Origin: Nitrospira moscoviensis
Lineage (GTDB): Bacteria > Nitrospirota > Nitrospiria > Nitrospirales > Nitrospiraceae
Assembly (NCBI RefSeq): GCF_001273775.1
Contig: NZ_CP011801.1
Span: forward strand, 3,264,001 to 3,328,000
Direction: 5' to 3'
DNA: 64,000 bases
A program made the translations under genes and the position numbers. The notes under the pieces are model-generated. The model was not told the DNA's origin and did no database searches. It was given only the letters and a program-made list of their open reading frames with translations. Numbering within the stretch: position 1 is the first letter of the stretch; every line of letters begins with the position of its first letter. Below are positions 8,294 to 16,647 of this stretch, in pieces.

Positions 8294-8409
8294 CAGGACG
8301 CTGAAAAAACCGCTCTCCTCACCCACCCAGCCCGGCGCGCCGAGACGCGCCTTTCACCAGGCAGCGTTCTCGCTGCGGGCTTGCCGAACGGGCTTTTTGA
8401 GCGTCCTGC
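8294..8409. repeat. Palindromic intergenic repeat (about 116 bp)
   Basis: CAGGACGCTGAAAAA at 8294-8308 is mirrored by TTTTTGAGCGTCCTG at 8395-8409, with one mismatch. Smaller stems lie inside, for example GCAGCG-TTCT-CGCTGC at 8371-8386. The A-run/T-run edges could let it act as a terminator in both directions. From memory it resembles a dispersed intergenic repeat of Nitrospira genomes, which I cannot verify. It fills the gap between the degP-like gene and the PIN-TRAM gene. Confidence 0.75.
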
Positions 8410-8429
8410 GATGATGATATCCCTACCCC

Positions 8430-9971
8430 TCAAGGGCGGAGCGTCAGATAAATCGTCCGCCCTTGCCGCTTCAGTAACAGCAAGACCGCTTGGTCCTTCG
8501 GGAGCTTGGCGGCGATCCGCTCATAGGTTTTGAGGGAGGTCACGGCCTGCCGGTTCACTTCCAGGATCAGATCGCCTTCGCGGACACCCATTTCCTCCGC
8601 CGTGCTGCCGGGCTTCACGCGCACCACCACGACGCCGCGCTCGCCGCTCTTCAGGCCGTAGCGGCTCGCCAATTCGTCGTTCAACTCGCGCACGTCCAGG
8701 TCCGACAGGACGCCCGTCGGGCTGGCCGATTCGCTCGTGTCTTCTTCGCCCGGTTGGGCCAGGGATTTGGGCTGTTCGGCGATCGTGAGCTCGATCGTCT
8801 TCGGCTTCTTGTCGCGGATGAGTTTGACGGCGACCTTCTTTCCGACCGGCGTCTGCGCCACGGCATTGCGCAGATGGGTGGGCGAATCCATCGGCTTCCC
8901 GTCGTACTCCACGATCACGTCCGCCCGCTCGAATCCCGCCTTCTTAGCCGGACTGTCGTCCATCACGTCGCTGACCAACACGCCTTTGGTGTCGCCCAGG
9001 CCGAATTGCGCGGCCAGTTCAGGAGTCAGCTCCTGGATCGAAACGCCGAGCCAGCCGCGAACCACCTTGCCGGTCTGCACCAGCTGTCCCATGATGGACT
9101 GCGCCATGTTGCTCGGGACGGCGAAGCCGATCCCCATGTTGCCGCCGCTCTGGCTGAAAATGGCCGTGTTGATGCCCACCAGCTCGCCGCGCACGTTGAC
9201 CAAGGCGCCGCCCGAGTTGCCGGGATTGATCGCGGCGTCGGTCTGGATGAAATCCTCGTACTCCGCGATGCCGGCCGCGCGGCCCAGCGCGCTCACGATC
9301 CCCAGCGTAACGGTCTGGGTCAGACCGAAGGGATTGCCGACCGCGAGGACGAATTCGCCCACTTCCAATTTGTCCGAATCGGCCCAGGCCACGGTCGGCA
9401 GGCCGGTCGCATCGATGCGCACCACGGCGATATCCGTCTTGGGATCGGTCCCGATCAGCTTGGCCTTGAACTCGCGCTTATCCGACAACGTCACGCGGAT
9501 CTCGTCGGCCTTGCCGACCACGTGATTGTTCGTGATGATCAAGCCGTTGGATTCGACGATGACGCCGGAGCCCAAGCCGCGCTCCTTCCGTTCCTTCGGC
9601 TGCTGCTCGAAGCGCCGGAAAAATTCGTCGCCGAAAAACCGGCGGAAAAACGGATCGTCGAAGGGCGTGGCGTGCGGGCCGTCGCTGCGGCCGCTCTTCG
9701 TCGCGTAGATGTTGACGACCGCCGGCTTCACCGCCTTGGCGATCTCGACGAAGCTTTGCCCGCCCATGCCGGGGAACACCGGTTGGGGCGCCGTCGCCAC
9801 CGGACGGGCCGCCGGAGGCGCGGGGGCGTCGGGCACGGCGTGGCCGGTCGGGAGCCATCCCAAGTCGGAGGCCACGACGAAGCCGATGATCATGCCGGCC
9901 GTGAGCAGGGTCGCCGCCACGATCCAGCTGCGGTTGGAACGGCCGGGATTCTGATGCGGATACATATTCAT
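8430..9971 (-). CDS. DegP/DegQ-type periplasmic serine protease (Do family)
   Basis: The 513-aa protein has a short basic N-terminus and one membrane segment or uncleaved signal (IVAATLLTAGMIIGFVVA, about 17-34), then a Pro/Ala-rich linker. The trypsin-like domain shows the catalytic triad in NNHVVG (His), KTDIAVVR (Asp) and GNSGGAL (Ser). Two PDZ domains follow (about 290-380 and 420-505). HtrA proteins degrade or refold damaged envelope proteins. The gene is 24 bp downstream of the aldolase gene. A gap with a palindromic repeat separates it from the next gene, suggesting the transcript may end there. Confidence 0.93.
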   Translation of the reverse strand: MNMYPHQNPGRSNRSWIVAATLLTAGMIIGFVVASDLGWLPTGHAVPDAPAPPAARPVATAPQPVFPGMGGQSFVEIAKAVKPAVVNIYATKSGRSDGPHATPFDDPFFRRFFGDEFFRRFEQQPKERKERGLGSGVIVESNGLIITNNHVVGKADEIRVTLSDKREFKAKLIGTDPKTDIAVVRIDATGLPTVAWADSDKLEVGEFVLAVGNPFGLTQTVTLGIVSALGRAAGIAEYEDFIQTDAAINPGNSGGALVNVRGELVGINTAIFSQSGGNMGIGFAVPSNMAQSIMGQLVQTGKVVRGWLGVSIQELTPELAAQFGLGDTKGVLVSDVMDDSPAKKAGFERADVIVEYDGKPMDSPTHLRNAVAQTPVGKKVAVKLIRDKKPKTIELTIAEQPKSLAQPGEEDTSESASPTGVLSDLDVRELNDELASRYGLKSGERGVVVVRVKPGSTAEEMGVREGDLILEVNRQAVTSLKTYERIAAKLPKDQAVLLLLKRQGRTIYLTLRP

Positions 9972-9995
9972 CGCGTGGTTCTACCCCCGACGGAT

Positions 9996-10919
9996 CTACT
10001 GTATCTCTCCCGCATAGATCCCCATGATCGTCTGCAAGAATTTGATGGCTTCGCCCTTCGGGCGCTGGAACGAATTGCGGCCGATGATGCTGCCGAATCC
10101 GCCTCCGTCGCGAATCGCGCGGGCCTCTTCGAACACGTTCTTGTCCTCGCTCTTGGCGCCGCCGGAGAAGATGACGATCCGCCGGCCGTCAAAAGCGCTT
10201 TGCACGACATGCCTCACGCGCTCGGCGAGGGTCTTGATCGGAATCTGCTCCGCCTCGTAGACCTTCTTCGCCGCTGGCTGCTCCAAATGGGCGCTCGGCA
10301 ACTTCACCTTGATGACATGCGCGCCCAGCTGCGCCGCGATCTGCGCCGCGTAGGCCACCACATCCATCGCCGTCTCGCCCTCCTTGCTGAGGGCGGAGCC
10401 GCGGGGGTAGGACCACACGACGACGGCCAATCCCGCCTCTTTCGCCTCTTCGCCGATCGCCCGCAACTGCTCGTACATCGTATTGCAGTGGGCGGAGCCC
10501 GGATAAACGGTAAAGCCGACGGCGGAACAGCCCAACCGCAGGGCGTCTTTCACGCTGCCGGTCACCGAAGGCAATGGATCCTTCTCATCGTGCAGCACAT
10601 CGTGATTGTTCAGTTTGAGGATCAAGGGAATCTGCCCGGCGAACTGGCCGGCACCCGCCTCCAAAAACCCAAGCGGCGCCGCGTACGCGTTGCAGCCGGC
10701 ATCGATCGCCAATTGAAAGTGGTAGTGGGGGTTGTAGCCGGGCGGGTTAGGCGCAAAGCTGCGGGCCGGGCCGTGCTCGAAGCCTTGGTCCACCGGCAAA
10801 ATGACCAGTTTACCGGTGCCGGCCAATTTACCCGAGCGCAAGAGGCGCGCAAGATTCGTTTTCGTACCTGCGTTGTCGCTTCCATACCAGCTCAGAATTT
10901 CCTGCACCCGGTCTCCCAT
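9996..10919 (-). CDS. Class I fructose-bisphosphate aldolase (DhnA type)
   Basis: The 307-aa protein begins MGDRVQEILSWYGSDN and contains ILPVDQGFEHGPARSF near residue 45, typical of the archaeal/DhnA class I aldolases. The likely Schiff-base lysine lies in AHVIKVKLPS near residue 205, and the phosphate-binding segment in IFSGGAKS near 250. It interconverts fructose-1,6-bisphosphate with the two triose phosphates. It is next to fructose-bisphosphatase, so the pair would carry triose phosphate to fructose-6-phosphate, the precursor for the mannose, glucosamine and heptose sugars made by this region. Confidence 0.93.
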   Translation of the reverse strand: MGDRVQEILSWYGSDNAGTKTNLARLLRSGKLAGTGKLVILPVDQGFEHGPARSFAPNPPGYNPHYHFQLAIDAGCNAYAAPLGFLEAGAGQFAGQIPLILKLNNHDVLHDEKDPLPSVTGSVKDALRLGCSAVGFTVYPGSAHCNTMYEQLRAIGEEAKEAGLAVVVWSYPRGSALSKEGETAMDVVAYAAQIAAQLGAHVIKVKLPSAHLEQPAAKKVYEAEQIPIKTLAERVRHVVQSAFDGRRIVIFSGGAKSEDKNVFEEARAIRDGGGFGSIIGRNSFQRPKGEAIKFLQTIMGIYAGEIQ

Positions 10920-10946
10920 GATGTCCCTCCGCGGATTGGTCTCTCA

Positions 10947-11009
10947 GGTTTGTCTGGTCTGTCTGGTCTATCTCGTCTGTCTCGTCTATCTGGTTTGTTT
11001 GGTTTGTCA
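10947..11009. repeat. Single-arm short tandem repeat (family C, GTCTGGTCT/ATCTCGTCT)
   Basis: About six 9-nt units of the form NTCTNGTCT (some decayed to TTTGGTTTG) fill the gap between fba and fbp. The fbp stop codon (11007-11009) is at its edge. The same unit occurs as inverted arms around the four-helix-bundle gene at 49005. No inverted partner was seen here. Confidence 0.85.
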
Positions 11010-11984
11010 CCGTTTACCTTGGACGAACTCGTCGGCGATCTCGACGTCGCGGCGGCTTCCGATCATTAACGGCACGCGCTGGTGAAGTGACTTGGGCTCC
11101 ACCTCAAGAATGCGTCCGGTTCCGGTGGTGGCTCTGCCGCCCGCTTGCTCCACTACCCACGCCAACGGATTCGCCTCGTACAAGAGCCGAAGCTTTCCCT
11201 CAGGCTTGTCGATCTCGCCCGGATACAAGTAGATCCCTCCTCCGATCAACAGCCGATGCACGTCGGCGACGAGACAGCCGGAATAGCGCCCGCTGTAGGG
11301 CCGTCCGGTCGCCTTGTCGGCCGCTTTCAGGTACTCGATGTAGCGCCGCATGCCGGTGGTCCACTTGTGAGAGTTTCCCTCGTTGGCGGCGTAGACCTTC
11401 CCCTGCTCCGGCATCCGTATGTGCTCATGGGACAGCACATACTCGCCGATCCCCTGATCCAGCGTAAACCCATGGACCCCCTGGCCGGTGGTGTAGACGA
11501 GCATCGTACTGGACCCATACAGCAGATAGCCGGCTGCCGCCTGATCCAGGCCTCTTGCCAGAAAATCCTGTTCGGACGGAGGCGTCTCTTTTCGGTAGGC
11601 CACCACGGAGAAGATCGCTCCCAGCGGCATGTTGCAGTCGGTATTTGAGGAACCGTCCAACGGATCGACTAAGAGCAGATACTCCGCCTGTGCATCACGT
11701 TGGGGGAAGACGACCGGCTCGTCCATCTCTTCCGACGCCAGCCCACGGACGGACGGCGCTCGCTCGAAGACGCTGAGAAAGATTTCATTCGCCCGCTCGT
11801 CGAGCTTCTTGACGGTCTCGCCCTGCACATTGATGCCGCCCGTCGTCCCCAACAGATTCAGCAACGCCGCGCAGCGCAGGTCCTGCGCCACCAGCTTGCC
11901 GACGAGACCGACGTGCGCCAGAAGATCCGCGAGCGGAGCTGGAATCGTGCGAGTAACATCGCTGAATGTAAGGGGAAATCCCAT
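11007..11984 (-). CDS. fbp: Fructose-1,6-bisphosphatase class I
   Basis: From the ATG at 11984 the product is 325 aa, near the normal 330. The metal-binding motif LLVDPLDGSSNTDCN is near residue 115 and the upstream acidic ASEEMDEP near 95. The sugar-phosphate region includes GVHGFTLDQ and the Arg/Tyr-rich YSGRYSGCLVADVHR. It removes the 1-phosphate from fructose-1,6-bisphosphate in gluconeogenesis. Another in-frame ATG lies 13 codons upstream, but its residues are hydrophobic and not family-like. The stop borders the family C repeat. Confidence 0.94.
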   Translation of the reverse strand: MGFPLTFSDVTRTIPAPLADLLAHVGLVGKLVAQDLRCAALLNLLGTTGGINVQGETVKKLDERANEIFLSVFERAPSVRGLASEEMDEPVVFPQRDAQAEYLLLVDPLDGSSNTDCNMPLGAIFSVVAYRKETPPSEQDFLARGLDQAAAGYLLYGSSTMLVYTTGQGVHGFTLDQGIGEYVLSHEHIRMPEQGKVYAANEGNSHKWTTGMRRYIEYLKAADKATGRPYSGRYSGCLVADVHRLLIGGGIYLYPGEIDKPEGKLRLLYEANPLAWVVEQAGGRATTGTGRILEVEPKSLHQRVPLMIGSRRDVEIADEFVQGKR

Positions 11985-12049
11985 AATGAGAACGAGTATA
12001 ACGGTTTTGAGAGTCCCGGGCAATCAATGTTCCGGCTTCCACTGCCACC

Positions 12050-12802
12050 CTACAATTTTGGCAGTCCGTCCATCAAGTCGGCGGTAATTGAACCGATGAT
12101 CACCTTGGCTTTCATCCGTAACGGGATACGGCGCTCATCCGTGGTGAACCACACTCTGACGTTGCCTTGATTGAGGAAAATGCCTTGAAACGGCATGATC
12201 ACCAGGACTCGCGCGGCTTCTCGCGTGCCCCACGGCCCCTTGATCTGTTCGATGTCCTCGACCCGGACCTCCAGTTTGTAGTTCTTCTTGTCATGATGCA
12301 CGTTCATGGCGAGGCTTGCGCCGGCCTGAAGCGGTAAAGCGGTCCGCACGAAATACAGGCAGGAAATGGCATCCTGCGTGGCCGGCGGGATAGCAAGGAC
12401 TTCGGAGCCGCCGTCCTTCACGGCTGTGACGGTCCCTTCGTGATGGCGGAATGTATAGTCGAAATCGTTCTTGCGCTTTCCTTCGCGCCGGCGAAAGGTC
12501 ATATGCTGCGGCAGCAGACTATCGAGGTCGATCTGCGACTCGACCCGATTGTCGACGGGATAGAACTTCGTCACCAGCGGACTGGAGCGGGCGGTCGTCA
12601 CCACGGTGGTCAGCGACGATGGATCCGAACCGGAAGACCCCATCACCTCCATGACCGCCGTGCCGGCGGTGATATTAAGCCAGGAAATGTCGTAGGTGAA
12701 CCGTTCGCCGGGCTGAAACGGGCGAGCGGGACGGTCGGCCGCCTGGGCAGGGCTGAAAAAGCTTAGCGCGAGGAGAAGAACAAGAAACAAACGGGTCGCC
12801 AT
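12050..12802 (-). CDS. DUF3108 exported protein
   Basis: From the ATG at 12802 the 250-aa protein has a signal peptide (MATRLFLVLLLALSFFSPAQA, cleavage likely after AQA). The mature part begins with FQPGERFTYDISWLNITAGTAVMEV, the opening strand pattern of DUF3108 proteins. The domain spans about residues 30-245 and is predicted beta-rich and periplasmic. No enzymatic residues are evident. Family members often sit near lipopolysaccharide or cell-envelope genes, as here. It starts 19 bp after the stop of the phosphomannomutase gene. Confidence 0.85.
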   Translation of the reverse strand: MATRLFLVLLLALSFFSPAQAADRPARPFQPGERFTYDISWLNITAGTAVMEVMGSSGSDPSSLTTVVTTARSSPLVTKFYPVDNRVESQIDLDSLLPQHMTFRRREGKRKNDFDYTFRHHEGTVTAVKDGGSEVLAIPPATQDAISCLYFVRTALPLQAGASLAMNVHHDKKNYKLEVRVEDIEQIKGPWGTREAARVLVIMPFQGIFLNQGNVRVWFTTDERRIPLRMKAKVIIGSITADLMDGLPKL

Positions 12803-12821
12803 ACCCGCCAGGCCGGCCCCC

Positions 12822-14255
12822 TCACCGTCTCCTCTCCCCCTCAGGGGGAGAGGGCAAGGATGATGGGATGCTGCGGGCGTGCGCCAGCTCGCTTTCGATG
12901 ATGTCGCGGATCTCGGCCAGATGGTGATCGGATACCGCTTCAAATCGCAAGACCAGCGCCGGCTGTGTGTTGGACGCGCGGATCAGGCCCCAGCCCTGTT
13001 CGAAGACGGCGCGCACGCCGTCGATAGTGATGACGTCCCTCAAGCGCAGGCTCGAGGGCCCCAGCGCCTGCTTCGCCTGCAGATATCGCTCGAAGGCGCC
13101 GCGGATCCGCTCGACTACCGTGAACTTGATGGCCTCCGGCATGTCGACGCGGATTTCCGGCGTGACCACCGTGGCAGGCAGGTCGGCCACCAGAGCCGAC
13201 AACGGCTTCTTCTCCTTCGCAAGGATTTCCACCAGACGGCAGGAGGCGTAAATCGCATCGTCGTAGCCGAAATAGCGGTCGGCAAAAAACATGTGCCCCG
13301 ACATTTCACCGGCCAAGACCGCCGCTTCTTCTTTCATCTTCGCCTTGATCAGGGAATGGCCGGTCTTCCACATGATCGGGCGTCCGCCGCGCTGCGCGAT
13401 GTCGTCGTAGAGGCTTTGCGAGGCCTTCACTTCGGAAATGATCGTACTGCCCGGCCTGGCGGCCAGGATCTCGCGTGCGTAAATCACCAGCAGCCGGTCG
13501 CCCCACAGCACCCGTCCCTGTTCGTCGATCGCGCCGATACGGTCCGCATCCCCGTCGTATCCGATGCCGACGTGCGCCTTGTGGTCCGACACGGCCTGCA
13601 TGAGATCGGCCAGGTTCTCCAACACGGTCGGATCCGGATGATGGTTTGGAAACCGGCCGTCCAGCTCGCAGTACATGCCGGTCACCGTGCAGCCGAGCAG
13701 CTCCAACGCCTGTTTCGCCACCAGCGCCGCGGCGCCGTTCCCGCAGTCGATGACGACGTGGAGATGGCCGGCGTTGACGCCGGCAAAACTTTTCTTGATG
13801 TGGGCCAGATAGTCGGGAACGATGGGGTGCTCCGAGAGGCGGCCGCTGCCGGAGACGAACCGGCCGGCTTCCATCACCCGGCGCAGCGTTTGAATCTCTT
13901 CGCCGTGGATCGCTTCTTTCCCCACGCAGATCTTGAAGCCGTTGTACTCGGCGGCATTGTGGCTTCCGGTGATCATGATCCCGCCGTCCACCGGCAACGT
14001 GAACAGCGAAAAATACACCAGCGGCGAGGGGCAGACGCCGATGTCGATCACGTTCAGGCCGCCCGCCAGCAATCCGCGAACCAAGGCCTGATGCAGAGAG
14101 GGCGAGCTGAGCCGCCCGTCCCGCCCGACGCTCACCGTCTTCACGTTGCGGCCCTGGACGTGCGTGCAGTAGGCCCGCCCCACCTGCTCGGCGACGGCTT
14201 CGGTCAAATCCTGCCCGACGATCCCTCTCAAGTCATATTCGCGGAAGAGCCCCAT
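12822..14255 (-). CDS. manB: Phosphomannomutase/phosphoglucomutase (AlgC/ManB type)
   Basis: The 477-aa protein has four-domain phosphohexomutase motifs. They include an opening LFREYDLRG, the phosphoserine loop GIMITGSHNAAEYNG near residue 98, the metal loop GYDGDADRIGAID near 235, the sugar loop GEMSGHMFF near 317 and the phosphate loop RASNTQPALVLRFEA near 440. It converts mannose-6-P to mannose-1-P and probably the glucose equivalents. The loop reads TGSHNA rather than TGSHNP. The last residues (PSSLPSPPEGERRR) are encoded by a separate palindromic repeat at 12834-12860, so the native end is probably shorter. ManC is next upstream. Confidence 0.94.
   Translation of the reverse strand: MGLFREYDLRGIVGQDLTEAVAEQVGRAYCTHVQGRNVKTVSVGRDGRLSSPSLHQALVRGLLAGGLNVIDIGVCPSPLVYFSLFTLPVDGGIMITGSHNAAEYNGFKICVGKEAIHGEEIQTLRRVMEAGRFVSGSGRLSEHPIVPDYLAHIKKSFAGVNAGHLHVVIDCGNGAAALVAKQALELLGCTVTGMYCELDGRFPNHHPDPTVLENLADLMQAVSDHKAHVGIGYDGDADRIGAIDEQGRVLWGDRLLVIYAREILAARPGSTIISEVKASQSLYDDIAQRGGRPIMWKTGHSLIKAKMKEEAAVLAGEMSGHMFFADRYFGYDDAIYASCRLVEILAKEKKPLSALVADLPATVVTPEIRVDMPEAIKFTVVERIRGAFERYLQAKQALGPSSLRLRDVITIDGVRAVFEQGWGLIRASNTQPALVLRFEAVSDHHLAEIRDIIESELAHARSIPSSLPSPPEGERRR
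12834..12860. repeat. Palindromic REP-like repeat at the end of manB
   Basis: CTCTCCCCCT and AGGGGGAGAG form a 10-bp stem with a very short loop. This resembles the common CCCTCTCCCCC palindromes of proteobacterial genomes. It encodes the proline-rich tail of the phosphomannomutase. Confidence 0.7.
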
Positions 14256-14264
14256 GCTTGACTC

Positions 14265-14357
14265 CAGTGATGGGTGATGGGTGATGCGTGATGTGTGATC
14301 AGTGAGAGAAACGCTGACTGTCCCAACTCATCACTCGTCACCGATCACTCATCACTT
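14265..14357. repeat. Heptamer-repeat hairpin D2 (GTGATGA), no gene
   Basis: Five GTGATGN units at 14266-14300 face complementary units at 14326-14357. About 26 of 31 positions pair (14266-14296 with 14326-14356). The arm shares GAGTGATCGGTGA with hairpin D1, 8 kb away. The manC stop codon (14352-14354) is inside the arm and the gene ends there. Confidence 0.85.
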
Positions 14358-15929
14358 CAGAGTTCGCCCGTAGTCGTCCTGGAACCGGACAATGTCGTCC
14401 TCGCCCAGATACGGGCCGTTTTGGACTTCGATGATGTGCAGCGTCTCCGCGCCGGGATTTTCCAGCCGGTGCTTCGTTTCGACGGGGATCGCGGTGCTCC
14501 GGCCGACTGTGAGATCGAACACGTCGTCCCCCCGCGTCACACGGGCGACTCCGGCGATGACCACCCAATGTTCGCTCCGTCGATGATGCATCTGGAGCGA
14601 CAGGCGCCCGCCCGGCTTGACGGTCACGCGTTTGACTTTGAAACCAGGCCCCTCCTCCAGCACCGTATAGGACCCCCAGGGTCGCTGCACCGTCAGATGC
14701 TCCAGATGCTCCGGCGCCTGCTGGCGCTTCAACACGTCGACGACTTTTTTTACGTCCTGCGCCCGCGACTTCGGGCAGACCAGCGTCGCATCGGGCGTAT
14801 CGACGACGACCATGTCGTTCAGCCCGATCGTGGCCACGACGCGCCGATCGGCATAGACGATCGACCGGCTGCTGTCGATATCCACCACCCGTCCGGTGAT
14901 GACGTTCCCCGCTTGGTCCTTGGAGGCCACTTCATCCAGGCTTCCCCAACTTCCGACATCGGACCAGCGGAACCTGACCGGCACCATCGCGGCTTTCGCC
15001 GACCGTTCCATCACCCCGTTGTCGATCGAGACCGGCTCGATGGTCCGATAGATCTCGTCGACGGACTGTTTGGGCGCGCCAGAGTCGGTCAGCTTTCGGA
15101 TGCGCTCCATCGCCCGGCCGAGCGCCGGCTGATGGTGCATGATTTCCTCCAGAATCGTGGCGGCCCGCCAGATGAACATGCCGCTGTTCCAATAGAAGTG
15201 GCCCGCTTTAAGATAGCGTGCGGCCTTGGCCGCGTCCGGTTTTTCCACGAACTGCCGCACGGGGTAGCCTTTGAGTGCGCCGCGCCGGCCGAGCACGGTC
15301 TTCGTGTCGGGCCGGATATATCCGTATCCGGTCTCCGGCCGGATCGGTTTGATGCCGAATGTCACAAGATAGCCCCCGACGGCCAACTGTGCGGCCAGGT
15401 TCACCGCCGCGTCGAAATCGCGCTGCCCTGTCACGATATGATCCGCCGGCACCACGAGCATCAGGCCTTCCGGATTGCGCCTCATGACTTCCAACGCCGC
15501 CAACGCGATGGCGGGCGCCGTGTTCCGCCCGTCGGGCTCCAGCACGAAGTTGTGCTGCAACGCATCCTTCCAGTCCGACAGCTGCCCCTTGATCAACTCA
15601 GCCTGCGAACCGTTGGTCGAAATCAGCACGTGGTCGGCCGGCGCACATCCCGCCACTCGGCGCATCGTCTGCTGGATCAGGGTGTCGTCTCCCCCGATGC
15701 GCAGCAGCTGCTTCGGGAAGAAATGCCGGCTCAGCGGCCAAAACCTGGTCCCACTGCCGCCCGCCATGATGACGGGATATAAGGAAGGTTCGAGGTTCGA
15801 GGTTCGAGGTTCGGGGTTCGGGGAAGAAGTGGGTGCGAAGGTCGAGGTTCGGGGTTCGAGGTTGGGAGCGGGACGTTCTGAGGTCAAGGTTCGACGTTGG
15901 GAGTGGGACGTTGGGCGTTTGCGACGCAT
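14352..15929 (-). CDS. manC: Mannose-1-phosphate guanylyltransferase / mannose-6-phosphate isomerase
   Basis: The bifunctional protein shows LYPVIMAGGSGTRFWPLSR, the nucleotidyltransferase signature, near residue 52. FVEKP with its lysine follows near 215. A C-terminal cupin isomerase domain (about 415-515) carries RPWGSYTVLEEGPGFKVK and QMHHRRSEHW. It makes GDP-mannose for the two GMD enzymes at 38 and 47 kb. Odd feature: the first beta strand is preceded by 50 residues encoded by GAGGTTC heptamer repeats, visible as NLEPRTS-type 7-residue periodicity, and there is no in-frame ATG between 15929 and the Met inside the catalytic loop. The stop codon also lies in a repeat. Confidence 0.92.
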   Translation of the reverse strand: MRRKRPTSHSQRRTLTSERPAPNLEPRTSTFAPTSSPNPEPRTSNLEPSLYPVIMAGGSGTRFWPLSRHFFPKQLLRIGGDDTLIQQTMRRVAGCAPADHVLISTNGSQAELIKGQLSDWKDALQHNFVLEPDGRNTAPAIALAALEVMRRNPEGLMLVVPADHIVTGQRDFDAAVNLAAQLAVGGYLVTFGIKPIRPETGYGYIRPDTKTVLGRRGALKGYPVRQFVEKPDAAKAARYLKAGHFYWNSGMFIWRAATILEEIMHHQPALGRAMERIRKLTDSGAPKQSVDEIYRTIEPVSIDNGVMERSAKAAMVPVRFRWSDVGSWGSLDEVASKDQAGNVITGRVVDIDSSRSIVYADRRVVATIGLNDMVVVDTPDATLVCPKSRAQDVKKVVDVLKRQQAPEHLEHLTVQRPWGSYTVLEEGPGFKVKRVTVKPGGRLSLQMHHRRSEHWVVIAGVARVTRGDDVFDLTVGRSTAIPVETKHRLENPGAETLHIIEVQNGPYLGEDDIVRFQDDYGRTLK

Positions 15930-16017
15930 CCTGAACCTCCGATCTATCGCTTCCGGGAACTTCGAACTTCGAACCTCGAACGTCGAACCTCTGATGTCGC
16001 ACCTCGCACCTCGAACT
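15784..16017. repeat. Heptamer-repeat inverted array E (GAGGTTC), no separate gene
   Basis: Units of GAGGTTC run at 15784-15908, becoming degenerate towards the middle. Complementary GAACCTC units run at 15957-16017. The left part is translated as the N-terminus of ManC and the right part as the C-terminus of KdsC, so only about 14 bp lies outside both frames. Confidence 0.88.
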
Positions 16018-16546
16018 CCGCCCCTTGGGCTTCCAAAATCATCTCGGCGATTTCCCGGACCGCCCCTTCGCCGCCTTTTTTCTCGCAGACGTAATCTACC
16101 GCCGCCTTGACGCGGGGCATTGCGTCCGCTGGCGCGGCCGAAAATCCGACGGCGGAGAGGGCTTCGAGATCGTTGATATCATCGCCGATGTAGGCGACCT
16201 GTTGGAGCGACAACCGGTAGCGATCCGCCATCTCGCGGATCATAGAGAGTTTATCCATCACGCCTTGATGCAGCTCGGGAATCGTCAGCTTGTCCGCGCG
16301 CCGGGCCACGAGCTTCGTGCGCTCCTGCGTGACGATCGCGGTGATGACGCCGGCCTTCTGCAGCAGCTTGATGCCCATACCGTCGCGGGTATTGAACTTC
16401 TTCAGCTCATCGCCCGCTTCCGAGTAGTACATGCCGCCGTCGGTCAGCACGCCGTCCACATCCGTCGCGAACAGACGGATGCCCTTGAGCACGCGCAGAA
16501 GCGCGTTCTTGGAATGTGCGGAGCCTGATGGAGATCGTCGCTTCAT
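15944..16546 (-). CDS. kdsC: KdsC-like HAD-family 3-deoxy-D-manno-octulosonate-8-phosphate phosphatase
   Basis: From the ATG at 16546 the product is 200 aa. HAD motifs are present: LFATDVDGVLTDGGMYY (two Asp nucleophile/acid), VTQERT, and YIGDDINDLEAL with the C-terminal acidic pair. The lack of a cap domain and the FNTRDGMGIKLLQKAG helix match the KdsC subfamily, which dephosphorylates Kdo-8-P for the LPS inner core. The last 25 residues (GAEFEVRGATSEVRR and onwards) are encoded by GAGGTTC repeats and are an add-on to the family's usual end near EMILEAQG. Confidence 0.9.
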   Translation of the reverse strand: MKRRSPSGSAHSKNALLRVLKGIRLFATDVDGVLTDGGMYYSEAGDELKKFNTRDGMGIKLLQKAGVITAIVTQERTKLVARRADKLTIPELHQGVMDKLSMIREMADRYRLSLQQVAYIGDDINDLEALSAVGFSAAPADAMPRVKAAVDYVCEKKGGEGAVREIAEMILEAQGAEFEVRGATSEVRRSRFEVRSSRKR

Positions 16547-16647
16547 CCTGCGCCCTCTCGGAAGAAAGAGTAACCGTGGTTCTATAAAAGCATTCACCAC
16601 CGCGAGGGTCAAGGATTTAATATGGGGACCGGACTGAAGGCAGGAAA

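Noticed and set aside
8490..11069. Long plus-strand open frame (859 codons)
   Set aside because: It is antisense to the protease and aldolase genes, has histidine/arginine/glycine-rich composition typical of antisense high-GC frames and no domain signature.
12879..14261. Long plus-strand open frame opposite manB
   Set aside because: Antisense shadow of a clearly recognised phosphomannomutase.
15784..16017. CRISPR-like array
   Set aside because: The units are 7 bp with no unique spacers, so it is not a CRISPR array.
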